A stretch of DNA of 64,000 nt from Microbacterium amylolyticum (GCF_011046975.1 NZ_CP049253.1:558001-622000); one strand, 5' to 3'; positions 46,966 to 58,832 are shown, counted from the first letter of the stretch. Numbers and translations are program-made. The notes: generated by a model not told the origin, from the sequence alone.

Positions 46966-47838
46966 CTACTCACGGCCGAGGTCGCGGTGACGGACTCCCA
47001 CCTGTAGCCCAGGGAGCCGCCGCAACAGGGCCGCCAGCGCAATCGACATCGCCACAGAACGGTGCTTTCCGCCCGTGCAGCCGATCGCAATCGTCGAGTG
47101 GCCCTTGTTCTCGCGCTGATACCCCTCGATGATCGGCGTTACCGCGTTCGCGTATGCCTCAAGGAATTCCGTCGCGCCCTCCTGCGACAGCACATACTCG
47201 CTCACTGACTCATGCTCGCCGGTCAGGTTCCGAAGCTCGTCCTTCCAGAACGGGTTCGGCAAGAAACGCATATCAGCAACGAGATCGGCATCAGCAGGGA
47301 GACCGTACTTAAACCCAAAGCTGAGAATCGTCGTCCGGTGCCGCGGGGCATGATCTTCACGAAAAAGGTCGGCCGTGCGACGTGCGAGCTGGTGAATGTT
47401 GAGCGCCGAGGTATCGATGACGACATCCGCGCGCTCACGCGCTGGGGCAGTCTGGCGGCGCTCCTCACGAATTCCGTCCAGGATCGTGCCACCGCCCTGC
47501 AGAGGGTGCGGTCGACGCACCTGTTCGAAGCGGCGCACAAGAACGTCATCGGACGCGTCGAGGAAGACGATGCGCAAATTGTTCGCATCGCGAAGCTGCT
47601 GGACAGCCGCCGGCAGATCGGCGTACAAATCTCCTCCGCGCACGTCGACGACGGCGGCAACGCGCGGGAGCTGCCCGTCGATGCGTCCCGCCAGGTCAAG
47701 CAGCGGGCGCAACATCTGCGGAGGGAGGTTGTCGACGACGTACCAGCCGTGGTCCTCCAGCGCGTCGGCAACCGTCGACCGGCCGGCCCCCGACATGCCG
47801 GTGACGATCAGGACTTCGCCTCTGCTGTCGTCGCTCAC
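46966..47838 (-). CDS. rapZ: RNase adapter protein RapZ (YvcJ-type P-loop protein)
   Basis: A 290-aa nucleotide-binding protein. Walker A is GMSGAGRST (about 14-22), followed by YVVDNLPPQML; the C-terminal domain has SFGFKYGLPADADLVADMRFLPNP and IGCTGGKHRSVA. In E. coli the homologue tunes glucosamine-6-phosphate synthase mRNA; in Gram-positives the role is unclear. It begins 10 nt after uvrC (GTG 47838). Confidence 0.93.
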   Translation of the reverse strand: MSDDSRGEVLIVTGMSGAGRSTVADALEDHGWYVVDNLPPQMLRPLLDLAGRIDGQLPRVAAVVDVRGGDLYADLPAAVQQLRDANNLRIVFLDASDDVLVRRFEQVRRPHPLQGGGTILDGIREERRQTAPARERADVVIDTSALNIHQLARRTADLFREDHAPRHRTTILSFGFKYGLPADADLVADMRFLPNPFWKDELRNLTGEHESVSEYVLSQEGATEFLEAYANAVTPIIEGYQRENKGHSTIAIGCTGGKHRSVAMSIALAALLRRLPGLQVGVRHRDLGRE

Positions 47839-47848
47839 ATGACCAACC

Positions 47849-49753
47849 TTATCTATTCAGATGGTCGTAAATTGTCGCCGCAAGCACCGGTCCGATTCCC
47901 GGGAGCTCCTGAATCTGATCAACCGATGCACCGCGCAACGATGTCACGGATCCGAACTGCGTCAACAACGCCGCAATGCGAGCCTCCCCCAGCCCCGGCA
48001 CCTCGCTCAGGATCGTGCGAATATCGCGTCGTCGTCGTTTGCGCTGATGCGTGATGGCAAAGCGGTGTGCTTCATCACGAATGCGCTGCACCAGATAGAG
48101 CGCCTCGGACGAGCGCGGCAAAATCACCGGATAGTCATCATCCGGAAGCCAGAGCTCCTCCAGACGCTTAGCGATTCCCGCGAGAGCGATATCCGTTCGA
48201 CCCGCCTCACGTAGCGCGCGCGCTGCGGCCGACACCTGCGGCTGCCCCCCATCGACGATGAGCAACTGTGGCGGATAAGAAAATCGCTTCTTCTTCGAGG
48301 CCTCCGTGACAACACCTTCCGCATCACTCATCGCCAGCTCGGCAACGTCCGGCACCGCTTCCTCCGGCTCGTCAAGGCGGGCAAGGCGACGTGCGAGCAC
48401 CTGGTAGATGCTGTCCGTATCGTCGGTTGTTTCCGCGATGGAGAACGAGCGATACTGGTCTTTGCGTGCGAGCCCATCTTCGAAAACGACCATCGAACCG
48501 ACGACGTTCGTCCCCTGAAGGTGGGAGATGTCGTAACACTCGATACGCAAGGGCGCCGTATCCATGCCCAGCGCCTCCTGCAAATCTCCGAGCGCCTGTG
48601 ACCGAGCGGCAAAGTCTGCTGTGCGACGGCTCTTGTAGCGCACCAATGCCTGCGTCGCGTTGAGCGTCGCATTGCGCATCAACTCCGCACGCTGGCCTCG
48701 CTGTGCAACGCGGATCTCGACCTTCGTCCCGCGCCGCTCGGAAAGAAACGCTTCGAGCTCCTCATGCGCGGGTGGAAGCACAGGAACGAGAACGCGGCGA
48801 GGAACGCCCTCCTCGCGGGCCTCACCGTAGGCGCGCTGTAACACCTGATCGACGAGGTCTCCGCTCGAGATGTCGAGCTCCTTATCGATCGTCGACGAAT
48901 GAACTCCGCGCACCCTGCCGCCGCGGATGACGAAGAGATGCACGGCAGCGGAGAGCTCGTCTTCTGCAATGCCGAACAGATCGGCATCCTCGTTATCGGG
49001 GAGCACAAGCGCACTCCGATTCAACACGGCGTCGATCGACTCCAGCTGATCCCGGTACACGGCGGCCCGCTCGTAATCCATGGCCGCCGCAGCAGCACGC
49101 ATCTTCCTCGTCAGATCGCGCGCAAACCGTTCGTCACCGCCCTGCATGAACGCAACGAAATCGTCGACGATCGCCCGGTGCTCCTCGATGGTCACCCTGC
49201 CGGAGCACGGGCCTCCGCACTTTCCGATCTGTCCCGGAAAACACGGCTTACCCGTGGCCATCGCCTTTTTATACGAAGAGTCGTTACAGGTGCGGATCGG
49301 AAAGACCTTGAGCATCAGCTCGATCGTGTCCTTCACCGCCCAGATTTTGGGGTAGGGCCCGAAGTACTTGGCGCCGCGAATCTTCGCATTGCGCGTGACC
49401 ATGACGCGAGGCGCCTCATCCGCGAGCGTGATGGCCATGAAGGGATATGACTTGTCATCGCGGTACTTGACGTTGAACGGCGGGTTGAACTCCTTAATCC
49501 ACTGGTACTCCAGTTGCAGCGAATCCACGTCGGTCGGAACAACGGTCCATTCCACGTGCGTGGCGGTCGTGACCATGCGTCGGGTGCGCTCATGAAGCGT
49601 GTGCAGGGGCGCAAAGTAGTTCGACAATCGCTGACGCAAGCTCTTCGCCTTGCCAACGTAGAGCACAGTTCCGTCGTCAGCACGGAACCGGTAGACACCA
49701 GGATCCGTGGGGATATCGCCTGGCTTCGGCTTGTACGGAAGGTGATCAGCCAT
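47849..49753 (-). CDS. uvrC: Excinuclease ABC subunit UvrC
   Basis: A 634-aa nuclease of nucleotide excision repair. It has the N-terminal GIY-YIG domain ([27 protein letters not shown]), a Cys-rich stretch ([16 protein letters not shown]), a UVR motif near 205-240, the RNase H-like domain ([22 protein letters not shown]) and helix-hairpin-helix pairs at the C-terminus ([18 protein letters not shown]). ATG 49753 begins MADHLPYKP; the in-frame ATG at 49891 lies inside uvrA. It follows uvrA by 1 nt. Confidence 0.95.
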   Translation of the reverse strand: MADHLPYKPKPGDIPTDPGVYRFRADDGTVLYVGKAKSLRQRLSNYFAPLHTLHERTRRMVTTATHVEWTVVPTDVDSLQLEYQWIKEFNPPFNVKYRDDKSYPFMAITLADEAPRVMVTRNAKIRGAKYFGPYPKIWAVKDTIELMLKVFPIRTCNDSSYKKAMATGKPCFPGQIGKCGGPCSGRVTIEEHRAIVDDFVAFMQGGDERFARDLTRKMRAAAAAMDYERAAVYRDQLESIDAVLNRSALVLPDNEDADLFGIAEDELSAAVHLFVIRGGRVRGVHSSTIDKELDISSGDLVDQVLQRAYGEAREEGVPRRVLVPVLPPAHEELEAFLSERRGTKVEIRVAQRGQRAELMRNATLNATQALVRYKSRRTADFAARSQALGDLQEALGMDTAPLRIECYDISHLQGTNVVGSMVVFEDGLARKDQYRSFSIAETTDDTDSIYQVLARRLARLDEPEEAVPDVAELAMSDAEGVVTEASKKKRFSYPPQLLIVDGGQPQVSAAARALREAGRTDIALAGIAKRLEELWLPDDDYPVILPRSSEALYLVQRIRDEAHRFAITHQRKRRRRDIRTILSEVPGLGEARIAALLTQFGSVTSLRGASVDQIQELPGIGPVLAATIYDHLNR

Positions 49754-49754
49754 A

Positions 49755-52664
49755 TCAGTGAGCGGCGGCCGCTTTCTGTCTGCTGGGGCGCGCGATGATT
49801 CCGAGAGTCTCTGCGAGGAATCGCCCCGTGTGACTGTCAGGGTTCTGGGCAACCTGCTCGGGGGTTCCCGTCGCGACGATCTCTCCGCCACCGGAGCCGC
49901 CTTCTGGCCCCAGGTCGATCACCCAGTCGGCTGATTTGACGACATCGAGGTTGTGCTCGATAACGATGACGCTGTTGCCCTTTTCGACCAGACCGCCGAG
50001 GACCTCGAGGAGTTTGCGTACGTCTTCGAAGTGCAGGCCCGTTGTCGGTTCGTCAAGAACGTAGACGCTCCGCCCGCGGCTGCGCTTTTGCAGCTCGGTT
50101 GCGAGCTTGACACGCTGTGCCTCACCCCCAGAGAGCGTCGTTGCCGCCTGTCCGAGCCGAACATAGCCGAGCCCCACATCCACAAGCGTCTTCATGAACC
50201 GGTGGATCGATTGAATGGGCTCGAAGAAGTCGGCCGCCTCGGCGATCGGCATCTCCAGGACTTCCGCGATGTTCTTCCCCTTGTAGTGCACCTGAAGGGT
50301 GTCGCGGTTGTATCGGCTTCCGCCACACACCTCGCACGCGACATAGACGTCCGGCAGGAAGTTCATCTCGATCTTGATCGTGCCGTCGCCCGAACACGCC
50401 TCACAGCGGCCGCCCTTGACGTTGAAGCTGAAGCGACCCGCCTGATAACCGCGCACCTTCGCTTCCGGGGTGTCGGCAAAGAGGTTGCGGATCTTGTCGA
50501 AAACGCCCGTGTACGTGGCGGGGTTGGAACGCGGAGTTCGCCCAATCGGTGCCTGATCGACATGGATGACCTTGTCGAGGTCTTCCAGGCCTGTGATGCG
50601 CTTGTGTTTGCCGGGGACCACCCGCGCACCGTTGAGTTTCTGGGCAAGCACCTGATACAGGATGTCGTTGACGAGCGTGGACTTCCCCGAGCCCGATACT
50701 CCCGTGACCGCCGTAAAGACCCCCAGGGGGAACTCGGCGTCGACGCCCCGCAGATTGTTCTCCCGCGCGCCCACCACCTTCAGCATGCGCTTGCGGTCGA
50801 TCTTTCGCCGCTCGGCCGGAACCTCGATCCGTCGTCGCCCCGCAAGATAGTCGGCCGTGACCGAGTTCTCATCGGTGAGAAGGTCCGCATACGTGCCGGA
50901 GTGGATGACGTTGCCGCCGCCTTCACCGGCGCGGGGGCCGATGTCGACGACCCAGTCACTGGACTCGATCGTCTCTTCGTCATGTTCGACAACAACAAGT
51001 GTGTTGCCCAGGTCGCGCAACGCCTCGAGGGTCTCGATGAGGCGTCGATTGTCGCGCTGGTGCAAACCGATCGATGGCTCGTCGAGCACATAGAGCACCC
51101 CGGTGAGTCCGGTTCCGATCTGCGTTGCCAGACGGATGCGCTGGGCCTCGCCTCCCGAAAGCGAGCCCGCGGCACGACTCATCGTGAGGTAGTTCAAGCC
51201 GACGCGAAGCAGGAAGTCGAGACGGACACGAATCTCGCGTAGCACCTGAGCGGCGATCATCGCCTCGCGATCGGTGAGCTCAATCGTGTGCATCAGCGAC
51301 GCGGCCTCTTCCAAACTGAGGTCTGCTGCATCCGCGATCGAGCGTCCGGCGACCTTGACGGCGAGGACCTCGGGCTTCAAACGCGCTCCGTGACACACGG
51401 CGCACGGAATCTCACGCAGATAATCGGCCCACCGGGCGCGTTGCGTATCCGACTCTGCCTGTGTGAACTGGCGTTCGATGTACGGAACAACGCCCTCGAA
51501 TCCGGAAGCGTAGCGCACCTCACGGCCCCAGCGATTCTTGTACTTGACATTGACCTTGTAGTCGTCCTGTCCGTACAGCACCGTCTGCCGGACGTCTTCC
51601 GGGAGCGCGCGCCACGGTGTGTGCAACGAGAAACCCAAATCGGCCGCGAGACCCTCGAGAAGTCGCTCGTAATACTGGAACAGGCCCTTGCCCTGCGTTG
51701 TCCAGGGAATGATCACGCCGTCGGCGATCGAGAGGTCCTCGTCACCGAGCATGAGATCGATGTCGACGGACATCTTCGTTCCGAGCCCGGAGCACGCGGG
51801 GCAGGCGCCGAACGGGGCGTTGAAGGAAAACGTGCGCGGTTCGATCTCTGTCAGCTGCAGAGGATGCGCGTTCGGGCAGGCAAGACGTTCGCTGAACGAC
51901 TGCCATGCTTCTTCGCCCTCTTTTTCGACGAAGTTCACCTGAACCACGCCGTCGGTGAGGCCAAGTGCCGTTTCAACGGAGTCGGTCACGCGGGTCATAA
52001 TGCTGTCCCCGCGCGCAACGAGTCGATCAACGACGACCGAGATGTCGTGTTTGTATGACTTCTTCAGTTTCGGGGGCTCGGACAACTGGATCAGATCGCC
52101 ATCGACGAGCGCTCGGCTGAATCCCTTCGACCCAAGTTCCTGGAACAAATCGACGAACTCACCCTTTTTTTGAGTGACGACCGGAGCGACAACCTGATAG
52201 CGCGTCCCCTCGGGAAGCGACACGAGCTGATCCGCGATCTGCTGCACGGTCTGGCGCTGGATCTGCGCATCGCACACGGGGCAGTGCGGAATCCCGATTC
52301 GCGCCCACAGCAGGCGCATGTAGTCATAGATCTCAGTGATCGTTCCCACCGTCGAACGCGGGTTGCGGTTCGTCGATTTCTGGTCGATCGACACGGCGGG
52401 GCTCAGCCCCTCGATCGCGTCCACGTCGGGGCGATCGACCTGGCCCAGGAATTGGCGGGCGTATGCGCTGAGTGATTCAACGTACCGCCGCTGACCTTCC
52501 GCGAAGATGGTATCGAAGGCCAGGCTCGACTTTCCGGACCCCGACAGGCCTGTGAACACAATCATCTTGTCGCGCGGAATCTCGAGATCCACGTTTTTGA
52601 GGTTGTGAACTCGGGCACCGCGGACGGTGATCTTCTGGGCAGTCTCTACGGGAACGATCGGCAC
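49755..52664 (-). CDS. uvrA: Excinuclease ABC subunit UvrA
   Basis: A 969-aa damage-recognition ATPase. Two ABC modules are present (GLSGSGKSS and GVSGSGKST Walker [13 protein letters not shown] and [12 protein letters not shown] signatures), together with Cys-rich zinc modules ([32 protein letters not shown] with CEVCGG). The start is GTG 52664. It lies between the DUF58/MoxR cluster and uvrC. Confidence 0.96.
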   Translation of the reverse strand: MPIVPVETAQKITVRGARVHNLKNVDLEIPRDKMIVFTGLSGSGKSSLAFDTIFAEGQRRYVESLSAYARQFLGQVDRPDVDAIEGLSPAVSIDQKSTNRNPRSTVGTITEIYDYMRLLWARIGIPHCPVCDAQIQRQTVQQIADQLVSLPEGTRYQVVAPVVTQKKGEFVDLFQELGSKGFSRALVDGDLIQLSEPPKLKKSYKHDISVVVDRLVARGDSIMTRVTDSVETALGLTDGVVQVNFVEKEGEEAWQSFSERLACPNAHPLQLTEIEPRTFSFNAPFGACPACSGLGTKMSVDIDLMLGDEDLSIADGVIIPWTTQGKGLFQYYERLLEGLAADLGFSLHTPWRALPEDVRQTVLYGQDDYKVNVKYKNRWGREVRYASGFEGVVPYIERQFTQAESDTQRARWADYLREIPCAVCHGARLKPEVLAVKVAGRSIADAADLSLEEAASLMHTIELTDREAMIAAQVLREIRVRLDFLLRVGLNYLTMSRAAGSLSGGEAQRIRLATQIGTGLTGVLYVLDEPSIGLHQRDNRRLIETLEALRDLGNTLVVVEHDEETIESSDWVVDIGPRAGEGGGNVIHSGTYADLLTDENSVTADYLAGRRRIEVPAERRKIDRKRMLKVVGARENNLRGVDAEFPLGVFTAVTGVSGSGKSTLVNDILYQVLAQKLNGARVVPGKHKRITGLEDLDKVIHVDQAPIGRTPRSNPATYTGVFDKIRNLFADTPEAKVRGYQAGRFSFNVKGGRCEACSGDGTIKIEMNFLPDVYVACEVCGGSRYNRDTLQVHYKGKNIAEVLEMPIAEAADFFEPIQSIHRFMKTLVDVGLGYVRLGQAATTLSGGEAQRVKLATELQKRSRGRSVYVLDEPTTGLHFEDVRKLLEVLGGLVEKGNSVIVIEHNLDVVKSADWVIDLGPEGGSGGGEIVATGTPEQVAQNPDSHTGRFLAETLGIIARPSRQKAAAAH

Positions 52665-52717
52665 GATTCAGATCCTACTTCGAAACTTTGTCCGATGGGT
52701 CGTGACACAGCAAACCC

Positions 52718-53275
52718 TCACCCACGCTCCCCTTCGTGCTGTGCTGCACCGCTGTGTACGCGAGATAGGCGTGTTTTCCGCGGCACCAGAAAGAGCACGA
52801 CCGCTGCCACGAGGCAGATGCCACCAACGACCGCCCACCACGCAGATTCCCCGACCGGAAGAAACATGATCACCACGACGACCGCCTGAGAGGCGAGTTG
52901 AACGCCCAAGAAACGTACGGCCTCCGGACGAAGCGCCCGGACCGTGATGCGTGCTCGTGCCGGAACAACAACGCTGACGCACGTCAGCACGTGCACGGCG
53001 TGCGTAACCGCGACGGCGAAACACGTGCGCAGAAGACTCGGCTCATCCTGCAGCAGGCCCAACACAACGAGCGCAACGCCCAGATACCCAGCGCGAATGG
53101 GCGGAAATATCGCCGCAACGCCGCCAAGAACAACGCCGGCGATCTGCCAGAGCGGAACCGGCAGCATCACATACACCCCGCCAGCGACCAGAGCCCCCAG
53201 CGCCGCGCGAAGTACGGCCGATGGGACCGCGGCGGGAGGATGCACAGTGTGATCGCGTTGCCGTCGAAACTGCAT
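52718..53275 (-). CDS. Hypothetical membrane protein of the MoxR cluster
   Basis: A 185-aa protein that I do not recognise. After about 20 polar residues (MQFRRQRDHTV) it has about five hydrophobic helices and a basic tail. ATG 53275 overlaps the DUF58 stop (TGATG), which favours it over an upstream in-frame start at 53332. It ends the MoxR gene group, 53 nt before the uvrA start. It may be a membrane partner of the DUF58 protein. Confidence 0.7.
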   Translation of the reverse strand: MQFRRQRDHTVHPPAAVPSAVLRAALGALVAGGVYVMLPVPLWQIAGVVLGGVAAIFPPIRAGYLGVALVVLGLLQDEPSLLRTCFAVAVTHAVHVLTCVSVVVPARARITVRALRPEAVRFLGVQLASQAVVVVIMFLPVGESAWWAVVGGICLVAAVVLFLVPRKTRLSRVHSGAAQHEGERG

Positions 53276-54540
53276 CAACGCCTCCTCTGTCTGGCCAGAA
53301 TCCGCAAGCGCACGGACGGTTCTTCGGCCCATCGGACGGTGTCGATTCCGGCTCGTGTGAGATCAGCCAAGGTCTCGGCACGCTCAGCGAGAACCATCCG
53401 CAGGCTCGCCCGCTCCGCACCATCAAGACGCGAGGTGTCGAGCGACGGGAGCACATCGACCGCGATCACGCGATGACCAGTTTCGGCCCACTGAAGTGCC
53501 ACTTCACGAGCAGCAGGATCGATGAAGGTCGACAGCACGAATACGACGGCACCGCGCTCAATCAACGGGACGCGGGCATACGGCGATATGGGTCCGCGAG
53601 GTTCGATGTCCGAGATCACGCGAACGAGGCGGGCAAGGTGTCGGCTCTGGGCTCCGCTCCGCGCGTTGTGACCGCCGCGTCCGAGTTCGTGCAGCGCCAC
53701 GCGATCGCCCACGCCCGTTGCCGCCACCGCGAGCGATCGTGCCGCCTCGCGCCCCAGATCGAGCGAGGTCACACCACTGCGTGATCGGTCACCCGACGAC
53801 CATGTTCCGACGACCTGTCCCAGATCATCCGATGAATCAATGACGATGGCGACACTCGCGTCGCTCATGGCGTCGACGCGGCGAACATGCAGGTCGCCGA
53901 GGTTTCGGGCGCGTCGCGCCGTAGCTTTCCAATCAACGCGGCGCAGTTCGTCTCCGGGGTGAAACGGATGAGTGTCCCGAAAGTCTCCGCCCTGACCCGC
54001 GCGGTGTCCATTGTGCACGCCGTGCAACCCCGACAGTCGGTACGGAACAGGGATCTCTTGAAGGGGGCGTGCGACGGGAGCGACGGTGTGGCGAACGGAC
54101 ACCTGCTCCCCCGGGTCGCCCGCGCCCGCTCCGGCAATGTCCACCGTGCGCGCAACCGCTATCACGGGCACCCATGGCCCGGAATGCTGAACGCGGCTCG
54201 TCGCTCGCGCGACCTCGCCAGGCGCAAGAACAACATCGTGTTCTCTCGCCTGCCCGACAAGGATGGCGAGATGGACGGACTCTGCATCGGAGGCGACGGA
54301 AATCTCCGTTGTCGTGCGGCCCGCGTTCGGCTTTTTCGGCGGAACAACGATGATGTCCGGCGCCGTGGCGACAGCTCGCCCTCGTGCGAATGTTGTGCCC
54401 AGGGCAAGTGGGAGGGCGAGCAAAACGACATCAGGTCGTGAGGCGATCAGGCCGATCGCCGCAATGGTCACCGCGGCGATCATGCCGATGCGCACTCCGC
54501 CCGGAAGCGAATCGCGTCGCGATGACGATCTTCTCGTCAT
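53275..54540 (-). CDS. DUF58 protein with vWA-like region
   Basis: A 421-aa protein typical of MoxR-linked clusters. Two hydrophobic segments near the N-terminus (about 18-55) anchor it. The DUF58 signature FHPGDELRRVDWKATARRARN lies near 215, followed by a von Willebrand A-like fold with VAIVIDSSDD, a possible metal site. ATG 54540 overlaps the MoxR stop by 4 nt. Such proteins are thought to work with MoxR ATPases on envelope or protein-complex assembly. Confidence 0.88.
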   Translation of the reverse strand: MTRRSSSRRDSLPGGVRIGMIAAVTIAAIGLIASRPDVVLLALPLALGTTFARGRAVATAPDIIVVPPKKPNAGRTTTEISVASDAESVHLAILVGQAREHDVVLAPGEVARATSRVQHSGPWVPVIAVARTVDIAGAGAGDPGEQVSVRHTVAPVARPLQEIPVPYRLSGLHGVHNGHRAGQGGDFRDTHPFHPGDELRRVDWKATARRARNLGDLHVRRVDAMSDASVAIVIDSSDDLGQVVGTWSSGDRSRSGVTSLDLGREAARSLAVAATGVGDRVALHELGRGGHNARSGAQSRHLARLVRVISDIEPRGPISPYARVPLIERGAVVFVLSTFIDPAAREVALQWAETGHRVIAVDVLPSLDTSRLDGAERASLRMVLAERAETLADLTRAGIDTVRWAEEPSVRLRILARQRRR

Positions 54541-55493
54541 CGCGACGATTCCGCCGTTGGCGGAACGGGGACCGTGGGAACAACTCGCTGGACGATTGCC
54601 TCCGGCGCCGTGCCGGCCGCCCATGCCTCGGTTGTCAGGGTGAGGCGATGGGCAAGGACCGGAACCGCCACGCGCTTAACATCGTCGGGGCGAACGAAAT
54701 CACGCCCCGCCATCGCCGCAAGCGATCGCGCCAAAAGAAGAAGCGCCTGCGAGGCACGCGGCGAGGCGCCAACGGCAACCGCGGGGTCCCGCCGCGTCGC
54801 ACGTACCAGATCGACGCAGTAGCGGACGATGTCCGGGTCAACGTGCAGCCCCTCGATCTGCTGCTGGAGCGCGAGGAAGCCGGCCTGGTCGATCACCGCC
54901 TCGACGTCGGCTTTCTCACTCTGGCGCGCGACACGGCGAAAAAGAATGTCCGCCTCGTGCTCGACCGTCGGATAGCCGACGCCGAGACGCACCATAAATC
55001 GGTCGAGCTGCGCCTCGGGAAGCGCATAAGTTCCCTCGTATTCGATCGGATTACTCGTTGCGATGACCTGGAAGGCGTCGGGCAACGGGAATCGTTGACC
55101 CTCGACAGTCACCTGTCGCTCAGCCATCGCCTCCAGGAGGGCCGACTGCGTCTTCGGTGTTGTCCGGTTGATCTCGTCCGCAAGAAGGAGCCCCGTGAAA
55201 AGCGGTCCTGGCCGGAACTCGAAGGCGCCGGTGCCCGGCGCGTAGACGAACGATCCCGTGACATCACTTGGGAGCATGTCGGGTGTGCACTGTAGCCGCC
55301 GGAAATCGAGACCGATGGCGCCCGCCAGACTGCGCGCGGCGAGTGTCTTGCCCAGACCGGGAACATCCTCGAAGAGGACATGGCCACCGGCGAGCAGCGC
55401 GCCGAGCGCGAGCTCGAGCGGTTCGTCCATCCCGACAACGACCGTGCGTACACGATCGAGGACGGTACGAGTGGTCTCGGCGATGCCGGTCAT
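54537..55493 (-). CDS. MoxR-family AAA+ ATPase
   Basis: A 318-aa ATPase. Walker A is in DVPGLGKTLAARSL, Walker B is LLLADEINRTTPKTQSALLEAM, sensor 1 is in VIATSNPIEYEGTYALPEAQLDRFM. The C-terminal lid contains SPRASQALLLLARSLA. It is probably a chaperone for the DUF58 protein. Its start overlaps the upstream stop by 4 nt. Confidence 0.92.
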   Translation of the reverse strand: MTGIAETTRTVLDRVRTVVVGMDEPLELALGALLAGGHVLFEDVPGLGKTLAARSLAGAIGLDFRRLQCTPDMLPSDVTGSFVYAPGTGAFEFRPGPLFTGLLLADEINRTTPKTQSALLEAMAERQVTVEGQRFPLPDAFQVIATSNPIEYEGTYALPEAQLDRFMVRLGVGYPTVEHEADILFRRVARQSEKADVEAVIDQAGFLALQQQIEGLHVDPDIVRYCVDLVRATRRDPAVAVGASPRASQALLLLARSLAAMAGRDFVRPDDVKRVAVPVLAHRLTLTTEAWAAGTAPEAIVQRVVPTVPVPPTAESSR

Positions 55494-55969
55494 GTGTGCT
55501 CCTGTACGTGGGGTGCGGTGTGCACGCGCTCAATGCGGTGAAGAATGTCGGTGATATCGGACAGCGTGACCTGCGACCCCTCAAGCGCCCCAACTGACGG
55601 CTCACCCAGAAGGGCGATCGCCGCTTCCCGGCCGCCTGGCTGCGAGATGTCGATGCTGTGCCGGAGGAGAACTCGAGTCACCAGCCGTCGGAGTCTTTTC
55701 CGGGCAGCATCTCGGACCAGCCCGGTTCGGCGGTCGATCGACCATCCAATCGAGCGCACGTCGCTGCGTGTGCCGGTCTCCCCCGATGGGCGCTCGATGC
55801 GAAGCGGCAACGGGGTGAGCTCGGTCCCGATAAGGGAGAAAGCCGCGATGACCGCGACCGCAAGGAACGCCCACCCGACGGCGAAGAGCGTCTCCACGCG
55901 AAAGCAGACGAGCGCGGCACAGACGAATGCGCCGCCGAGCACCGAGAGCACGATGTGCCCGAGCCTCAC
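55490..55969 (-). CDS. Hypothetical membrane protein of the MoxR cluster
   Basis: A 159-aa protein with two membrane helices in the first 50 residues and a polar C-terminal domain of about 105 residues with many Arg, Asp and Ser. It is not recognised by family. GTG 55969 overlaps the DUF4129 stop by 4 nt, and its own stop overlaps MoxR, so it is an integral part of the unit. Confidence 0.72.
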   Translation of the reverse strand: MRLGHIVLSVLGGAFVCAALVCFRVETLFAVGWAFLAVAVIAAFSLIGTELTPLPLRIERPSGETGTRSDVRSIGWSIDRRTGLVRDAARKRLRRLVTRVLLRHSIDISQPGGREAAIALLGEPSVGALEGSQVTLSDITDILHRIERVHTAPHVQEHT

Positions 55970-56679
55970 GACCAGGCCTCGCGAATACGCTCGAGCGCCG
56001 CCCGGGCTGCTGTTCTGTCGGCGTCAGAGGCCGTCACTCCCCCGAACCGAACGCTCTCATAAAGAAAGAGGAGCGACCTGATGTCAGCTTCGGCGCCGGG
56101 GCGCTCCTGAAGGATGCGCGACGTGAATTCGCCCGCGGTTTCCGAGATGCCGCGCGATTGACCGGCATCATCGGCGGATTCTTCCAAGCCCACCCACGCT
56201 GCGATGATCGCGTCGCTTGTCGGCCGATCGTCGTCGAGTCTGGCCAACGCGCCCTCGATTCCGCGCCTGATAGCGGGAACGCTGACGGGCATTCGCGCCT
56301 CGGCGACGACGGGGGTGAGTTCATCATCGATCGCAATGCCCTCTTGGCGTGCGCGAGGGCGCTGGCGAAGAAGGGCGCGCGCGACACTGAAGAGAACAAC
56401 CACGAGGGCGAGTCCGGCGAGAACCGCGAGCACCAGCATCACGGAGGACGGCACCTCGTTCGAGGTCACCTCGTACTCAAAAGACGGCGACATCGTCACC
56501 GCCGGTAGGACCTCTCCCTCAGGCGGTTCGTCGCCCGTCGGAGGATGAAACAGGGCGTCGCCCACCTCGGGGCGGCCCCCACGAGCCGACGCAACAGCAA
56601 CGGTCCCAAAAATCAGTCCGACGACCAGGACGGGCCCGAACCCTCGACGCACCGTAAGACGGTCATCGTCGGTTGCCAT
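55966..56679 (-). CDS. DUF4129 membrane protein
   Basis: A 237-aa protein with an N-terminal helix (about 15-33), an extracytoplasmic segment, a second helix (about 79-103) and a cytoplasmic C-terminal DUF4129 domain (LEESADDAGQSRGISETAGEFTSRIL, then ADIRSLLFLYESVRFGG). DUF4129 proteins are usual partners of MoxR, DUF58 and transglutaminase proteins. First gene of the five-gene unit, 29 nt after uvrB. Confidence 0.82.
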   Translation of the reverse strand: MATDDDRLTVRRGFGPVLVVGLIFGTVAVASARGGRPEVGDALFHPPTGDEPPEGEVLPAVTMSPSFEYEVTSNEVPSSVMLVLAVLAGLALVVVLFSVARALLRQRPRARQEGIAIDDELTPVVAEARMPVSVPAIRRGIEGALARLDDDRPTSDAIIAAWVGLEESADDAGQSRGISETAGEFTSRILQERPGAEADIRSLLFLYESVRFGGVTASDADRTAARAALERIREAWS

Positions 56680-56708
56680 GACCCCACCCTATCGGTGGTC
56701 AACACACC

Positions 56709-58781
56709 CTAGGCGTGACCGGCCTTCTCCATCGCGCGGAGTTCCTTCTTGAGGTCCTGAACCTCGTCACGCAGACGCGCCGCCAACTCGAACTTCAGTT
56801 CATCGGCCGCGGTGAGCATCTGTTCGCTGAGGTCAGCGATGGTCTGTTCGAGGTGTTCAGCACCCTCCGCCGCGATGCCCTCGCGCCTGACAGCGGGGAC
56901 GCTACTTTTTCCGCCGCGCGCCCCTTTGCCTCGGTTTTGTAGCATGCGGGCCGTGTCGGCGACCTCGTCTGCCAGGGCATCGGTGATGTCGGCGATCTTC
57001 TTTCGAAGCGGTTGAGGTTCGATTCCATGTTCGCGGTTATACGAGATCTGGATGTCCCGACGCCGATCGGTTTCGTCGAGGGCTCGGCGCATCGAGTTGG
57101 TGATGCGGTCGGCGTACATGTGCACTTGACCCGATACGTTGCGCGCAGCGCGGCCGATGGTCTGGATGAGCGAGGTATCGCTGCGGAGGAATCCCTCTTT
57201 ATCTGCGTCGAGGATTGCCACGAGCGAGACCTCGGGGAGGTCAAGGCCCTCTCGGAGCAGGTTGATTCCGACCAGAACGTCAAAAACGCCCTGCCGGAGC
57301 TCCGTGAGAAGCTCCACACGCCGGAGTGTGTCGACATCGCTATGCAAATAGCGAACGCGTACGCCGTTCTCGTCAAGGAAGTCGGTGAGCTCCTCCGCCA
57401 TCTTCTTCGTCAGAGTGGTCACGAGAACGCGCTCGTCCTTCTCGACGCGAACGCGAATCTCTTCGAGCAGATCATCGATCTGCCCCTCTGACGGCTTCAC
57501 CACGATTTCGGGATCGACCAGGCCGGTTGGGCGAATGATCTGTTCCACAACGCTGTCGGCGATGCCCATCTCGTATTTCCCGGGTGTCGCCGAGAGATAG
57601 ACCGCCTGGCCGATACGCTCTTTGAACTCGTCGAATCGCAACGGCCGGTTATCGAGCGCGCTCGGAAGCCGGAAGCCGTGATCGACGAGGGTGCGCTTTC
57701 GAGAGGCATCGCCCTCGTACATCGCGCCAATCTGCGGAACGCTCACGTGCGACTCGTCGATGACGATCACGAAGTCATCAGGAAAGAAGTCGAGCAGCGT
57801 GTGCGGCGGTTCGCCCGCTTTGCGGCCATCGAGGTGGCGAGAATAGTTCTCGATTCCGGAACAGAACCCGATCTGCTGCAGCATTTCGAGGTCGAACGTT
57901 GTGCGCATGCGCAGACGCTGAGCCTCGAGGAGCTTCCCCTGGCTCTCGAGCTCCGCAAGCCGCTCGGCAAGCTCGGCCTCGATCAGCTTCATCGCGCGGG
58001 CAACAGTTTCCGTTCCGGCGGCATAGTGGGTGGCAGGAAAGACGGCAACGGCATCCATCTTTTCGATGACGTCTCCTGTGAGCGGATGCAGTTTCTGAAT
58101 CGCCTCGATCTCATCGCCGAAGAGCTCAATACGAATCGCGTACTCCTCGTAAACGGGGATAATCTCGATCGTGTCGCCCCGGACACGGAAGTTGCCGCGA
58201 GAGAAATCAACGTCGTTCCGGTTGTACTGCATGCCGATGAATTGCCGAATCAGCGCATCACGGTCGTATCGCTCTCCCACCTGGAGTGCCACGAGCGAAC
58301 GCAAGTACTCTTCGGGCGAGCCCAGACCGTAAATACACGACACGGTGCTCACCACGATCACGTCTCTTCTACTGAGAAGAGAGTTGGTGGTGGAGTGTCG
58401 AAGGCGCTCCACCTCGGCGTTGATCGAGCTGTCCTTCTCAATGAACGTGTCCGTCTGCGGAACGTACGCCTCTGGCTGGTAGTAGTCGTAGTACGACACG
58501 AAGTACTCAACGGCGTTGTTCGGCATGAGCTCACGGAACTCACCCGCGAGCTGCGCTGCAAGGGTCTTATTGTGCGCCAGCACGAGCGTTGGGCGCTGAA
58601 TCTTTTCGATCAGCCACGCGGTGGTCGCTGACTTTCCCGTGCCCGTGGCACCGAGGAGGACGACGTCGGTCTCTCCGGCGTTGATCCGGGCCGCAAGTTC
58701 TTCAATCGCCTTCGGCTGGTCGCCAGAAGGCTGGTAGTCGCTGACAACCTCAAAGGGCCGAACACTACGCGTGGTCTGCAT
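56709..58781 (-). CDS. uvrB: Excinuclease ABC subunit UvrB
   Basis: A 690-aa helicase-like repair protein. It has Walker A GATGTGKS (about 44-51), the beta-hairpin region [21 protein letters not shown], the helicase motifs [10 protein letters not shown] and [12 protein letters not shown], and the UVR motif near the C-terminus ([20 protein letters not shown]). It lies between coaE and the DUF4129 gene. Confidence 0.96.
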   Translation of the reverse strand: MQTTRSVRPFEVVSDYQPSGDQPKAIEELAARINAGETDVVLLGATGTGKSATTAWLIEKIQRPTLVLAHNKTLAAQLAGEFRELMPNNAVEYFVSYYDYYQPEAYVPQTDTFIEKDSSINAEVERLRHSTTNSLLSRRDVIVVSTVSCIYGLGSPEEYLRSLVALQVGERYDRDALIRQFIGMQYNRNDVDFSRGNFRVRGDTIEIIPVYEEYAIRIELFGDEIEAIQKLHPLTGDVIEKMDAVAVFPATHYAAGTETVARAMKLIEAELAERLAELESQGKLLEAQRLRMRTTFDLEMLQQIGFCSGIENYSRHLDGRKAGEPPHTLLDFFPDDFVIVIDESHVSVPQIGAMYEGDASRKRTLVDHGFRLPSALDNRPLRFDEFKERIGQAVYLSATPGKYEMGIADSVVEQIIRPTGLVDPEIVVKPSEGQIDDLLEEIRVRVEKDERVLVTTLTKKMAEELTDFLDENGVRVRYLHSDVDTLRRVELLTELRQGVFDVLVGINLLREGLDLPEVSLVAILDADKEGFLRSDTSLIQTIGRAARNVSGQVHMYADRITNSMRRALDETDRRRDIQISYNREHGIEPQPLRKKIADITDALADEVADTARMLQNRGKGARGGKSSVPAVRREGIAAEGAEHLEQTIADLSEQMLTAADELKFELAARLRDEVQDLKKELRAMEKAGHA

Positions 58782-58832
58782 GTATCCAGACTATGCGCGA
58801 CCCCTGACACGGGAACCCTTTGGAGGACTTCC

